A stretch of DNA of 24,197 nt from Trichosphaerium sp. ATCC 40318 (Eukaryota; Discosea; Flabellinia; Trichosidae). Below are positions 8,727 to 19,100 of the stretch, piece by piece. The notes beneath the pieces are model-generated. The model made no database searches and was not told the origin of the DNA. It saw only the letters and a program-made list of their open reading frames with translations. Every line of letters starts with the position of its first letter. Within the stretch, counting starts at the first letter, position 1. The position numbers and the translations under genes are program-made. Location: assembly GCA_038496445.1 (NCBI GenBank), contig JALMLS010000544.1, forward strand, positions 1 to 24,197, given 5' to 3'.

Positions 8727-11523
8727 ATGGCTGTTTGTTTAGTAGACGCCATTCGCGCGAGAGAAGGCACGGGATTTTTTTTTTAAACGTACCAAATGCG
8801 CTAAATACATTTTAGGGCAACCCCTTCGACGTTCTAAGAAGGGCTCGAAACGTTTCAGAAGTTTTGGTGCCAATTCAGCCAAGGTGTGGCAAAAACGTAT
8901 CAGCGGGAATAAAAATCTGGTTCGCCGTTTGGGTGTGGATACTGTGTTTTGTGCGTACAAATTTGAACGATGAAAAAAGAAAAATTATCAATAAAAATTC
9001 GTTTTATTGTGCTCTCTTGAGTATTCTACGCTCTAGTACTCAACGAATCGAGCGTAAAAAGTGAAATTCGACGATATTTTATTTTGAGCAAAACCTGGTT
9101 CCGTTAGCACTATCAGGAACTAACGTTTGCGCGTAGATGGCCATAATGGCAGTGTAAATAGTGTAAATTGGGATATACAAGGTAACTGCCTGCTCTCGGC
9201 TGGTGACGACTGTACAGTAACGTTTTGGGATGTAAATAGACAATACAACAAGGCCTTTGATTCAGGGCACACGGCACCCATCCTTTGGTACGTGGTAACA
9301 AAAAAAACTATCCAAACCGCGACACTATGTCATACATTACGCAACAGAACTGATTTTAGAAACAACCAACTCGTTGTGGTCTTGTGATGTGTTCAACAAA
9401 TTTTATTATTTTATTTTCTATTCGGGCGCGCTGTACAAACAGTTGTGGTCATAAATTCGCGTTACTTACAACTGTTTTTTTTATAGGGCCACTTTTATGC
9501 CGTTTACTCCAGAATGTGTTGTCACTTGTGGGATGGATAGAGATGTGCGCGTATCGCATTTAGAAACGCAAGTCGCTTGCGTAAAGGTATGAGACGCACA
9601 GAAAACTTGGTTACCAATTGCGGAGATTTGACGGAAAACTGAGATAATTTACTAAATTCAGTGAAGTATTGTAAACATGCAACTTACTCTTTTGTTGTAG
9701 CCTTTCCGTTATCACACTGGCACTGTATCAAAAGTAGTGTTTCAGCCAGGAAGCGCATCTGTACTATATTCATGTAGCCTGGTATGTTCAATTAGCGAAA
9801 TCAGTTTTGACGCCATTGTTTGTTTTTCATTTTGTATTTTTGACTGCTTTATTAATATTGACGCGCTAAAGGATGGCACTATTAAATTATGGGATTTGCG
9901 AGAAAAGTCAGTAAAACCTAAACCACTTGTGCATTTACAAAGAGAGTCAAAACGGACCTGGAAGCCAAAGTGCGCTTTTTTATAAACACAGGATGCTTAC
10001 TATTGCTTTCACTTAGAAATGGCGTACAGATTCAAACTGTTGCACGTACTAAAATAGAGATATCTAGTGTTGCTATCAACCCACAACGCACGCATGAATT
10101 TGCTGCAGGTTGCGCAGATGGAGTACTTCGAATATATGACGCAAGGTACGTGTTAGCGCTTTAGCTAAACTGGAAAGTATTTTTTTTTTCGTTTTTCTTG
10201 TCTCGCAGGTTTGTACACTTTACAATTTCTATATCGCTTACGAGACTTCAGAAAAGCTCCATCAGATAGTAGCGAGACTCTAGAGCCCGTTCACTTATTT
10301 TTTCCATCACCTGTGGCTTCTCAGTCAACTTTTCCATTCAGAAATTACATCAGTGGCGTATCTTATAATCACAGTGGCTCCAGGATCCTCGCAAGCTATT
10401 CAGGTACATCTCGCTATAATATTGACCGCGAGGCATAGTGGTTTTAGTGCACAACAATTTTCTACTAGTTAACATTCCTTTGTGGTAAAAACAAAACCAA
10501 AACTTATCTTCATTTCTAGCACACGATATTTATATGTTTTCAACACAAGATGATTCTAAGCCAATGGCTGGTGTGCAATATAAATCTACACAGCACATGA
10601 ACACACCTCCTGGTTCTCCAACACGTAAACGCAAGCGCAGCGATATTGAAGGACAAGATGAACAAGATGAAGATGCACGCGCTAAGCGTAGACGGTTTAC
10701 AGAGCAGATAGGGTTAAACTTGGCATCTATTTTCACAAATGTCAGAAACCTGTTGCGCTCAATGCACTCCTCCCCAAGTGCACAACAACAAGAACAACAA
10801 GAAAACGCTCTTGTTACAGATGAGCCAACAATGGTGCCCCAACCTACAATACACCAAACGCCTGCAACAGTAGCAAGTCATGAAATGCTGTACGTACTCT
10901 TTATTAAACTGTTAGCAAATCTAATGGGTTTTTTAGCGAAGAAACATTTACTCAATTGAATGTAGATGACTTAACAGAATTTTGGCGGACGGCATTATGC
11001 GGTACATACACCATATGATGATGTAACAATATTCGCTGACTATTGAGAGTAGAAGAAGAAGGAAAGACAGCTGATAATAGTTTTACACAACGGTTTAGAG
11101 GACATCAAAATTTTATTACATCAAAAGAAGTTTCCTTTTTTGGTACAGAATCGGAGTATGTTATAACTGGGTCTGAAGATGGGCTAATATTCATCTGGGA
11201 AGCAGAAACTGGAGAAATACTAAACATATTACAAGGTAATTGTAGAGTGTTTACTTTGTCATTTTTATTTACTGTTTCTGATAGGAGACAAAGAGCTCGT
11301 TCACTCTGTTCAAGGGCACCCACAAACTGTTATGCTTGCTTCAAGCGGCTATGACGGAACTGTCAAATTATGGACACCTGTGCTTCCGGAAGCAGTGCCA
11401 CCTACATCGTTTGATAATATCATTCGCCACAACATTGCTGAAGTTGAAAATACTTTAAAACACCGAGGACCATCACGCATCCACGTTGACATTGTCACAG
11501 ATAGTACGCGCTTGCACTACTAA
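8727..11523 (+). CDS. DCAF8-like WD40 protein, presumed CUL4-DDB1 substrate receptor
   Basis: Well-supported exons are 9137-9287, 9487-9586, 9701-9781, 9872-9969, 10017-10145, 10252-10403, 10520-10889, 10937-11001, 11050-11235 and 11285-11523. WD repeats read as GHNGSVNSVNW, HTGTVSKVVFQP, GTIKLWDLRE, INPQRTHEFAAGCADGVLRIYDAR, GVSYNHSGSRILASYS, FRGHQNFITSKEVSFFG and SSGYDGTVKLWTP, in the order and spacing of DCAF8. WDLR (9890-9901) is a DWD box, the motif that docks such proteins on DDB1. A long disordered insert with a basic nuclear-type signal (RKRKRSD, AKRRRF) splits the blade after LASYSAHDIYMF, as in DCAF8 relatives. Further 5' I infer a 17-nt exon (9037-9053) and an exon ending at 8954 with NLVRRLGVDTVFC. 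The frame to ATG 8727 is broken by one base at a T run (8775-8784), so the start is uncertain. Confidence 0.88.
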
Positions 11524-11691
11524 ATACCTTTCTTACGAGTTCTTGTAGTTGGTGATTGTTAGGCAGTCGGGTCTGTCACACATTGTACTACTAGTGGTTT
11601 TTATGAAGCATTCTGATTTGAACAAAAAAAAAAACTTCACAAAAAATAAAAACTATTCACGTGTAAAATAAGCAGTTCGTCATATTTTGTT

Positions 11692-14600
11692 TTATTTTAC
11701 AGGGGATGAAACCAAGAAAGACTCCAATGTCCGTTGTGGTTGTGGTACTGGCTTTGGAGCCAATAATGGCGCAACTGACATGATCACAGGCTTTGGTAGA
11801 GGCTCTGGTGGATCCACTGACGCCACTGCCGGTTGCTCATCTTTGGGCTGGACCACTTCTTCCATCTCCTTGATTTGGTTGTTGTTTTTCTCTTCGGGTG
11901 CCAGTATGTACACGTGATTGTAGCCAAAGAAGTTGCGTATAAGTACAATATCATCATAAGTGAGTCCAGTGCGACGTGGGAGCTGACTGCGACGCCTATT
12001 GGAATATTGAGGTTTCAGAAAATGATTGCAAAAGTTTACCTTCGTTTTTTTGACGTTTTGGCGTTGTGTTCATCACTGCGGCACATTCTACCAAAAAACG
12101 GCATGACTTGAGTCATTAATATACTCTTGTCGATTACGTTAGGCGATAGTAACATGCCACAATCAAGTATATCTCCATGACTGCTGAGCGTAGGGAAATG
12201 TTCATAGTGTACAGGTAATGTTGCTAAGGCATGTGGATCTGCTTTCTTGGGTGTATGTTCACGTAAGGACCGTTGAATGATTTCATTTGTGTTATCATTA
12301 AATGGAAGAATATCGACAAGAGACAGCTCATCGGCTAGTGAAGCTATTGCATCCAACTCATTCTATTCAAACTTGAGTTAGCATAATTGGTTTGGAATCA
12401 ATTAGTATCACACCTTTACCGGTTCTGCCACGCCAGGCTGGTACAATTGTAGCCATTGTCTGTGCACTATATCAATAGAATCTATTTCTTCACCTTGCAT
12501 TAGTGCATCCCATATAGAGTTCTGAAACCTGCTAAGGTGAGGATACTGTAAGTCTAAAATATTCACATTTCTATTGCGGAAAGACCCTCCCGTGCAATGA
12601 AGGTGAAGTTGATTCACGGCCCATCTAATATCTACAAGAAATTGATTATTAAGAATAAATTTTAAAGCGTTACAAGTGTACCTCCTTTACAGGCTTTTGC
12701 TAATTGAAGAAGAAGTGATGGCGAAATGTTATTAAGCAATAAGTTATCATCAATAGCATGTAATATATAAGTAAATGTATGCACCAAGAGACGGATATCT
12801 GCAAACCTTGTACTTATACAAACAGGCATGGTAGGTAAAGCAACTTTGAACCCATCTATAAACAACATTAACAACAGCAAAAAGTTCTTTTCCCCGAAAG
12901 AATCTACGTACTATTTGCAGTCAGGATAATTGGTTCCTTTGAACTACTCAATAGATAGCTAACAGCAGAGTAAAAACCTTTATCATGGAAAGACAATAAA
13001 TCCGCTTCGTCAATGAGGATGACCTTTGTACATCCAGGGCCTTTTGGTTTCTTTGGTTTAACATTTTTTGCATTCTTTGATCTTCGCTTTGATTTTTTGC
13101 TATTCGTTTCTTTAACCTTGAAGAAATTTGCCGCTGCTGATGGTTTCTTCTAGTAGAGTGTTAGATTCTTCTAGGCCACTTACTATGGTATGTACAAGAC
13201 GGTTCAAAGAAACATTGAAATAGAAAAATATCACGTGCCTCAAATTTTATATGCTTTGACTGCGTTGCTTCTCCAAATACGGACAAGATATCCTTCCTCA
13301 TGCGAGGACAAGACGCATTTACTTCCATAATGTTAATACCTAATTCTTTGGCTATAGCATAAACAAGCGCTGTTTTACCAGAACCAACTGGCCCTGACAC
13401 CATAACAGACTTTTCTGGAGGTTCCTGAAATAACAGTTAACAATTGATTACTCCATAAACTTATATTGTAGCTGTACCTGTCTTCTTGAACGACCCTTTT
13501 TGAAATTTTGCCACTCTGTCAACCACTGCCTAATAAACGTAGCAGGCTTTTCAGTTGGTGAGACAAAGTGGTTGTGACTAGTAGGCTTAAACACTGAACT
13601 CCACACATCAGTACCCCAACCCTTGCAACCTTAACTGTGTCATGAGCAAGCCAAAGAGAATCATACGCACCCTTGTAGTGAGAGTATAACTCATCGTAAG
13701 GTAGTTTTGTAGCACTACTATCTTCTTCACTTGATGATTCAGAATCCTATTAACAAGGGAGTTAATACCACGTGAACTATTACTCGCTGTGAAAAAAAAG
13801 AAAGCTTACACTATCGTTTTCTGTTGCTGGTTTTGGAGGCGGAGGATCATCCACATCACACAAACGCTGAAGTTCTTCTACATATCCTTCTATAGACGAA
13901 TACGTGTCATGAGAATTAGAGCTTGAGGCGGACATAGAAGAAATTCCTTGAGGCATTCTACGAGCGGCCATCTTGTTAAAACCACGCATTGGGTACTCGT
14001 AAATATCATCATCGCTATCGCAAGACATACTATCGATTTCTTGCATAAAATCGCAACAAGATTCACGTGTTGTCGAGCAGTATTGGGTCACATGAGACAA
14101 CTTTGGAAAAGTAGGAAGATTGCATCCATAGTCAGGCGGAAACACGATCTTCGGCGCATCATCTATTAGTGTATAAGTTAGTCTTTATTAGCACAACCAT
14201 TGAAACGCACCCTTCTCATCACTGCTTAAAGCAGCTGGTTTTCTAGGCAACAAGAATGGATTTGCTTCCTTTCCTTCCGAGAAAATACGATCAGTCTCTC
14301 GTCGCTGCTCTTTTTGTGCAACAAGCTGTTTTTTCCTCTCTTCTGCCATGAACGCCTTCTTCTCACTGGGTCGCATAAAAAAAGGTGATTTCGGACCTCG
14401 AAGAGCGTTAGCGGGACAAATTCATACCAGGAAATAAACTAAATGCAACGCACGTGCAAAAAAAAAAAATTGTTAAATTACACGCTACGTACTGCCTTCC
14501 TTGAGCATGTTTGGATCTCCTTCTAATCGTAGCATTTTAGCCACTCTCGGTTTGGGCTTTGTAGGCTCAAAAAATTGTTGTAGCTTCATGTTAGGAGACA

Positions 14601-15118
14601 CTGATTGTTTGCGTTTTTTCGGAGAACGTATCGTTCTCTTTTTAACAGATTTTTTAGCTTTTAAACTTGGTTTAGGTAAAGCTGTCTTTCCAAAAACCTG
14701 TTGTTGCACACGCGATTTCTTCGGCGAGCGGCATTTCAAGCGACTGGCAATAGTGCCTAATTAATAGCCAGTTAATTACATTGACATTTTAATAGCGTAG
14801 TACGATCAACATACCCATGTTTGAGGCGCATGGAGCACTTTCGGAGGGGCGAGTATTTGTAGTTTCTATCAAAGGCTTATTGTTGGTTTTCTGCTTCTTA
14901 CGCTTAGGAGCGCTCTTGTGGTGTGCGCTAGAGTCTGTTTGTTTCCGTTTTTGAGCAGAGCCCTTGTCTCTTGTTGACAACCATCCTGTAGCTGTGGGAC
15001 TACACGATTTAGACGCTGAAAGCGGTTGTCCGCTGTTCTTTTGAAGTCGTTTGGAGCGTCGCTTTTGTACAGGTTGAAAATCCTCCATTGAGTCGGTTAG
15101 AGATCTGCGACGTTCCAT
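11692..15118 (-). CDS. ATAD5/ELG1-like AAA+ protein, large subunit of the PCNA-unloading RFC-like complex
   Basis: Twelve minus-strand exons (14815-15118, 14493-14756, 14211-14396, 13810-14162, 13671-13746, 13478-13629, 13239-13424, 12912-13149, 12682-12855, 12414-12631, 12040-12362, 11692-11995) give about 925 aa. The N-terminal third is basic and disordered with SPKK-type motifs and NMKLQQFF (14569-14592), a PIP-like box. Walker A is GPVGSGKT (13371-13394), followed by EVNASCPR and FGEATQSK, the ATAD5 signature. Walker B is VILIDEADLL and sensor 1 is PIILTAN. The RFC-like region continues with KACKGDIRWAVNQL. The last residues include QRTLESFL (11713-11736), another PIP-like box. ATAD5/Elg1 with RFC2-5 unloads PCNA after replication in the nucleus. 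A 41-nt intron (13630-13670) is needed to keep frame. Intron 7 is either GC-AG (13150-13238) or GT-AG (13137-13234). The gene is convergent with the WD40 gene, with 168 bp between stops. Confidence 0.92.
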
Positions 15119-15319
15119 CAATGCCCCAGGTAGATAAATAACGCTTGATTACAAATAACGGCTAGTGTTTGAAACTGGGCGGTAATGTAATGCACCTAGC
15201 ACCAGTGCTAATTGATCAGAGTTGAAAAGAAGTACACGAGGGAAAGTGTAAGTTGGCTTAAAGCCTTTTAGCACAACTTGGTCAATACTCTCGTTTAGAT
15301 TCAACAAACAACGCTTATT
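15119..15319. promoter_or_regulatory. Divergent promoter region, ATAD5-like gene and membrane protein gene
   Basis: About 200 bp separate two divergent start codons (15118 minus, 15320 plus). The region must hold the 5' untranslated regions and promoters of both. No individual site is recognised. Confidence 0.45.
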
Positions 15320-15917
15320 ATGAATTCAATTACATTTGATCCACGTCTAAAGACCATTCTGTCAATTAATGGCGGCCTTACGCTTCTTTGGGGCGGATTA
15401 GCTCTATTTGCTCCGAAAATCATTCTAGAGGCCATTCACTCAACTGCCTGTGCGTCAAATGCTATTTGCCACCCCTAAATAAAATAACTTACAATTCTTC
15501 TTAGCCGCTGCTGAGGTGTCCCTTTTTCAGGTGCGAACGCCGTGTACATAGGGCATTAAAACTAAACTCAACCATTTTCTTTTTTGTTTGACATCCATCA
15601 GGGAAGCGCTGGGCTATTGGTAACACTAGGTATGGTCTCATACGCAAGCAACGAAACCGACAGAAATCAACAAACGGCACGTTGTTTGTATATTTGTATT
15701 TTTTCATATGTGCGCTACTTTGGCCTAACTAGAGTCCTTCTAGGCCATCACAAAATGTTTGGCTGTAAGCAACATTGTAAACATGGGCATTTATTTGTTC
15801 CAACACGACCTCTTTGCAGCAAAAGATATGACTCATGTTTTGTTGGGTGCACTTCCTCATGCACTCCTCGGTCTAATGAACATGTACTACGGTTGGATGT
15901 ATCAAACAAAGGCTTGA
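15320..15917 (+). CDS. Small four-helix membrane protein, unrecognised family
   Basis: Four exons (15320-15449, 15505-15530, 15602-15709, 15744-15917) join in frame to 145 aa. Hydrophobic segments fall at about residues 14-34 (NGGLTLLWGGLALFAP), 50-66 (LFQGSAGLLVTLGMVSYA), 80-104 and 119-137 (LLGALPHALLGLMNMYYGW). The pattern of a Gly-rich first helix, an acidic residue before the second, and a charged loop (NETDRNQQTAR) before the third resembles small four-TM proteins of unknown function. I cannot name the family. The last intron is only 34 nt, with donor GTGCGC and CTAAC ahead of the acceptor; reading through it would put the hydrophobic C-terminus out of frame, which supports the splice. 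The exon 2 insert is only 26 nt. Transcribed away from the ATAD5-like gene. Confidence 0.75.
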
Positions 15918-15934
15918 ATTGTTTTACTTGCGAT

Positions 15935-15975
15935 GTGACGGAGATATTTATTAGATATTTATTTATCTCCGTCAC
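15935..15975 (+). other. Perfect 12-bp inverted repeat just after the membrane-protein stop
   Basis: GTGACGGAGATA (15935-15946) and TATCTCCGTCAC (15964-15975) are perfect inverted repeats with an AT-rich 17-nt loop, starting 18 nt after the stop codon. The right arm runs into GTCACGTGAC, itself a palindrome. It would fold in the 3' untranslated region of the plus-strand transcript. It lies between two convergent genes. Confidence 0.7.
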
Positions 15976-16110
15976 GTGACACAATTGAGATGCACTAAAT
16001 AAAAAAAAGTCCAAAGAAAAAAAAATTTATCACTACTGAGTTCACATACAACAAAGACCATTATGTATAATACAGTGGATCTGGCAGACACCGTCTGTTA
16101 TTAGTTTTTT

Positions 16111-19100
16111 TTATTCACGATCTTGATAACGATCGTTTTGTCTTCTCCTTGAGACTTGCTCTCGCTTATTAGCCATCTGCCGCTTAGATTGCCTGTTCCA
16201 TTTCATTAAATGCTCAAAAGCTTTAGCTTTGCTATTTTCCTGAGCTTCTTTAAATTCATGGATGTGCTTGTCCTCTTGAACAAGTGGAGCAACTTGTAAC
16301 ACTGTCTTTGGATTGTGTGGTTGTCGTTCTTTCTCTACAAACTCTAAAATGCACGTGTTAGTCAATCATACAATGTTTAAGATTTTTCCCCTTGTTACCT
16401 TGTTCGTCGGGCCATATGTCATCTCTGATTTTGTGTTTACTCTCTGAGGTCCATGCATTTTTGAACTTTCCAGAAGTCTCTTTTGGACTCATAGGTTGAA
16501 ACTGGAGCTTCACCTTCTTCTCTTTGCTATCAACAAAAAAGTATCCACCGAATCTCTTTCCATTAGCGGATCTCAAACCACCAACATGCTCAGACCTCTT
16601 GTCATAAAAAATATCATCTGCCATGTCCTAATACGGAGTTATTAAAGGCGTACTTCCAAGAGTGAGCTACTAATAATCAAGCATAACATGTTTTATAAAT
16701 AATCTTTGTGAAGTGGTCACACAAAAATATCTTTTCAACAAACCTTAGATATTGTGTATCCGTATTGATACTTCATAAAGTAGAAATCGCATCCAGGGAC
16801 ATTGCAATAGTATGATTTTTTACCAACACCAATTTCGCATTGCTCTAGAGGTAGATATTTTGAGTACACTACATTGAAGCTAACACTTACCTTCACAGTC
16901 TGAACTTATTTTAGACTTATTAGTGCGCTCTCTCTTCGTTTGTAATGGAGTGAATTCTCCAAGCTCTATTGGATTAGAGTTGAACGTTGTGATACTATCC
17001 TGTATAACAGTAAGAACAGTAATATTTGTGGAAACACAAATTAAAAAGAACCTTTATCCACTGGCGGTAATCATCCAGCACTTCCTCTGATTTCGCTGCA
17101 CCAGCCATCACTGCTTTCAATTTGTCTTCCAAAACACCTACTTGTTCAACATCGACAACATCCACCTATCGGATGTAAGCTTAGTAACTTTTTATAGATG
17201 TAAAAACGGTGACAGCGTACATGTTGAAGGAGTTCGTTCATTTTGTTACCCTTGTGTGTAGGTACAAACCCTTCAAGTGTACGCTTTATGTAACCTTCAT
17301 GTAATAATCTATTAACTATCTCTACGCGAGATGCAGGAGTGCCAAGACCTGTACAAAGTTAACATAGAAACCCGAGTATTCACTTACCTTTTTGCTCAAC
17401 AAAATCTTCTTCACTATCTTTAGCATACGTTTGCATTGCTGTTATGATAGTGGCATCATTATACAATCCAGGAACCGATGTTTCACGAGTCTTTTGTGAT
17501 AATTAGCACAAGTAAATACCCTTGACAATACAACAAAACGCAAGAACGTACTACTGTCCTTGGAGGGATTTTGAGTTCAACAGCATCTCCTTCCGTCAGT
17601 AATGGCAGAAAATCTTCTAACAAACAATCAATAAACGTACTTTTATAAAATCATTGCATACCTGGGTCTGTATCTACACTGTTACCATCCATAGCACGCC
17701 ACCCAGGATATATTTCAAACACCTTCTCTTTTACAAATACAAATTCATCATTGCTAACAATCTCTAAACGTTCATGCGTCTCTTGTGCGGCTGGCATAAA
17801 TGCAGCTGTGAAACAAAAGTTAAATCTCTTGTAGTGTTGACATGGAGTACCTATAAATCGTTGCATAATAGCGCCAAACACTACCTTCTCTGCCTTGGTA
17901 AGAGCACGAAAAGTTCTTTTATAGTCATCCCGCAATATTGGTATGATAGCATGTAGGTCATCCTTTCCTTGAACATCGCTAAATACGCGCAGATTATCTT
18001 TATTTACAGTTGTTGCGGTTCGGTTTAGCTTCTTGAGGTTCTTTGCGTTTCTAGAGGAAAAAGATAAGTACAACTAGCTGTTTGCAAAAGTAAGGTGCAT
18101 CACTTACTTTAGAGTCTCTCGTATAGTATTGGTAAGCGTCAAAGGCAAATGTCGTGACGTTGTAAAAGGAAACGTGATTAGCCCACAGGAGTAGAGTTTC
18201 TACCGAGACTAGTAAGAACGATAACCTTAAAGGTGACTATCATGTCATGTCATTTATGTACCTTTAGTACTGCTCTAGTTTGGCTCAGTGTATACCGATA
18301 CTTATTATACATTGACTTTTGTAGTTGTGCAAGATCAAACAGCAATGGCGGTTGAACAAGCTTTGGAAACATGATGTGTTAGGAAGATCATACATGATAT
18401 ATTCTATACTTACAGTTTTAACAATCTTAAATTCCTTTACAGTGGCATCAGCTACAACTTTGTTAACTCACTACAGAATACAACTACGCAACCTTTAATT
18501 CCTGCTTGAACTTCGAAAAGTTCGTTAGTGTCAAACACTCGACCTTTTGTCTCAATATCACCCACACGGCCTTCATACCGTAGTGGAATGGTATTATCAT
18601 CTATCTTTGCTTTGACCCAAACCTCGGCATATTTCTCCTGTGTCAAGACAATTAATACCTCTATCACAACTGATCCAAACTATTCCTACGCACAGGCTTT
18701 GCATTTTCGGTTTCTTGAAACCTCTTGGTGATAAGGTGTAATACAACTGCTTCAATTCTACCTATGCACAAGATAAGTTTTTTACAACAAGAAGAAACAG
18801 AGATTCTCGTTGAAGTACCTATAGGACATGCTCCACCGTTACGTTCCTGCCAATACGACGAGCAAAGCTCAGAAAAGTTAAAAAAAGCTAGCCAGTCCAT
18901 TTCTCGGGCGGTTTTGCCAAACGAATACAAGTCAGGTCGCTCTTTGTCCAAAATAAAACTAACAGACTCAGTTTAGCAAAAAAAAAGGTTTTTCCAAAAA
19001 TCAAACCTATTCAAAGTGCCCTTCTTTGGTGCAAGTGAAGTAAGCCAAAGTCTCTTGGATTTTTGCAAGTCTTTATCAAGGCTAAAAAAATCTCTAAAAT

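Noticed and set aside
8739-8960. 73-aa minus-strand open frame
   Set aside because: It lies antisense to the 5' exon of the DCAF8-like gene, and the plus frame has the family match.
11692-11917. Plus-strand open frame with Gly-rich peptide
   Set aside because: It is the complement of the Pro/Ala-rich C-terminal exon of the ATAD5-like gene.
16111-16624. A separate small gene starting at ATG 16624
   Set aside because: Its sequence continues the C-terminal module of the topoisomerase-like protein (GGLRSANGKRFGGYFFVD), and a GTTTGT...TTAG intron joins it in phase 0 to the preceding cysteine-finger exon.
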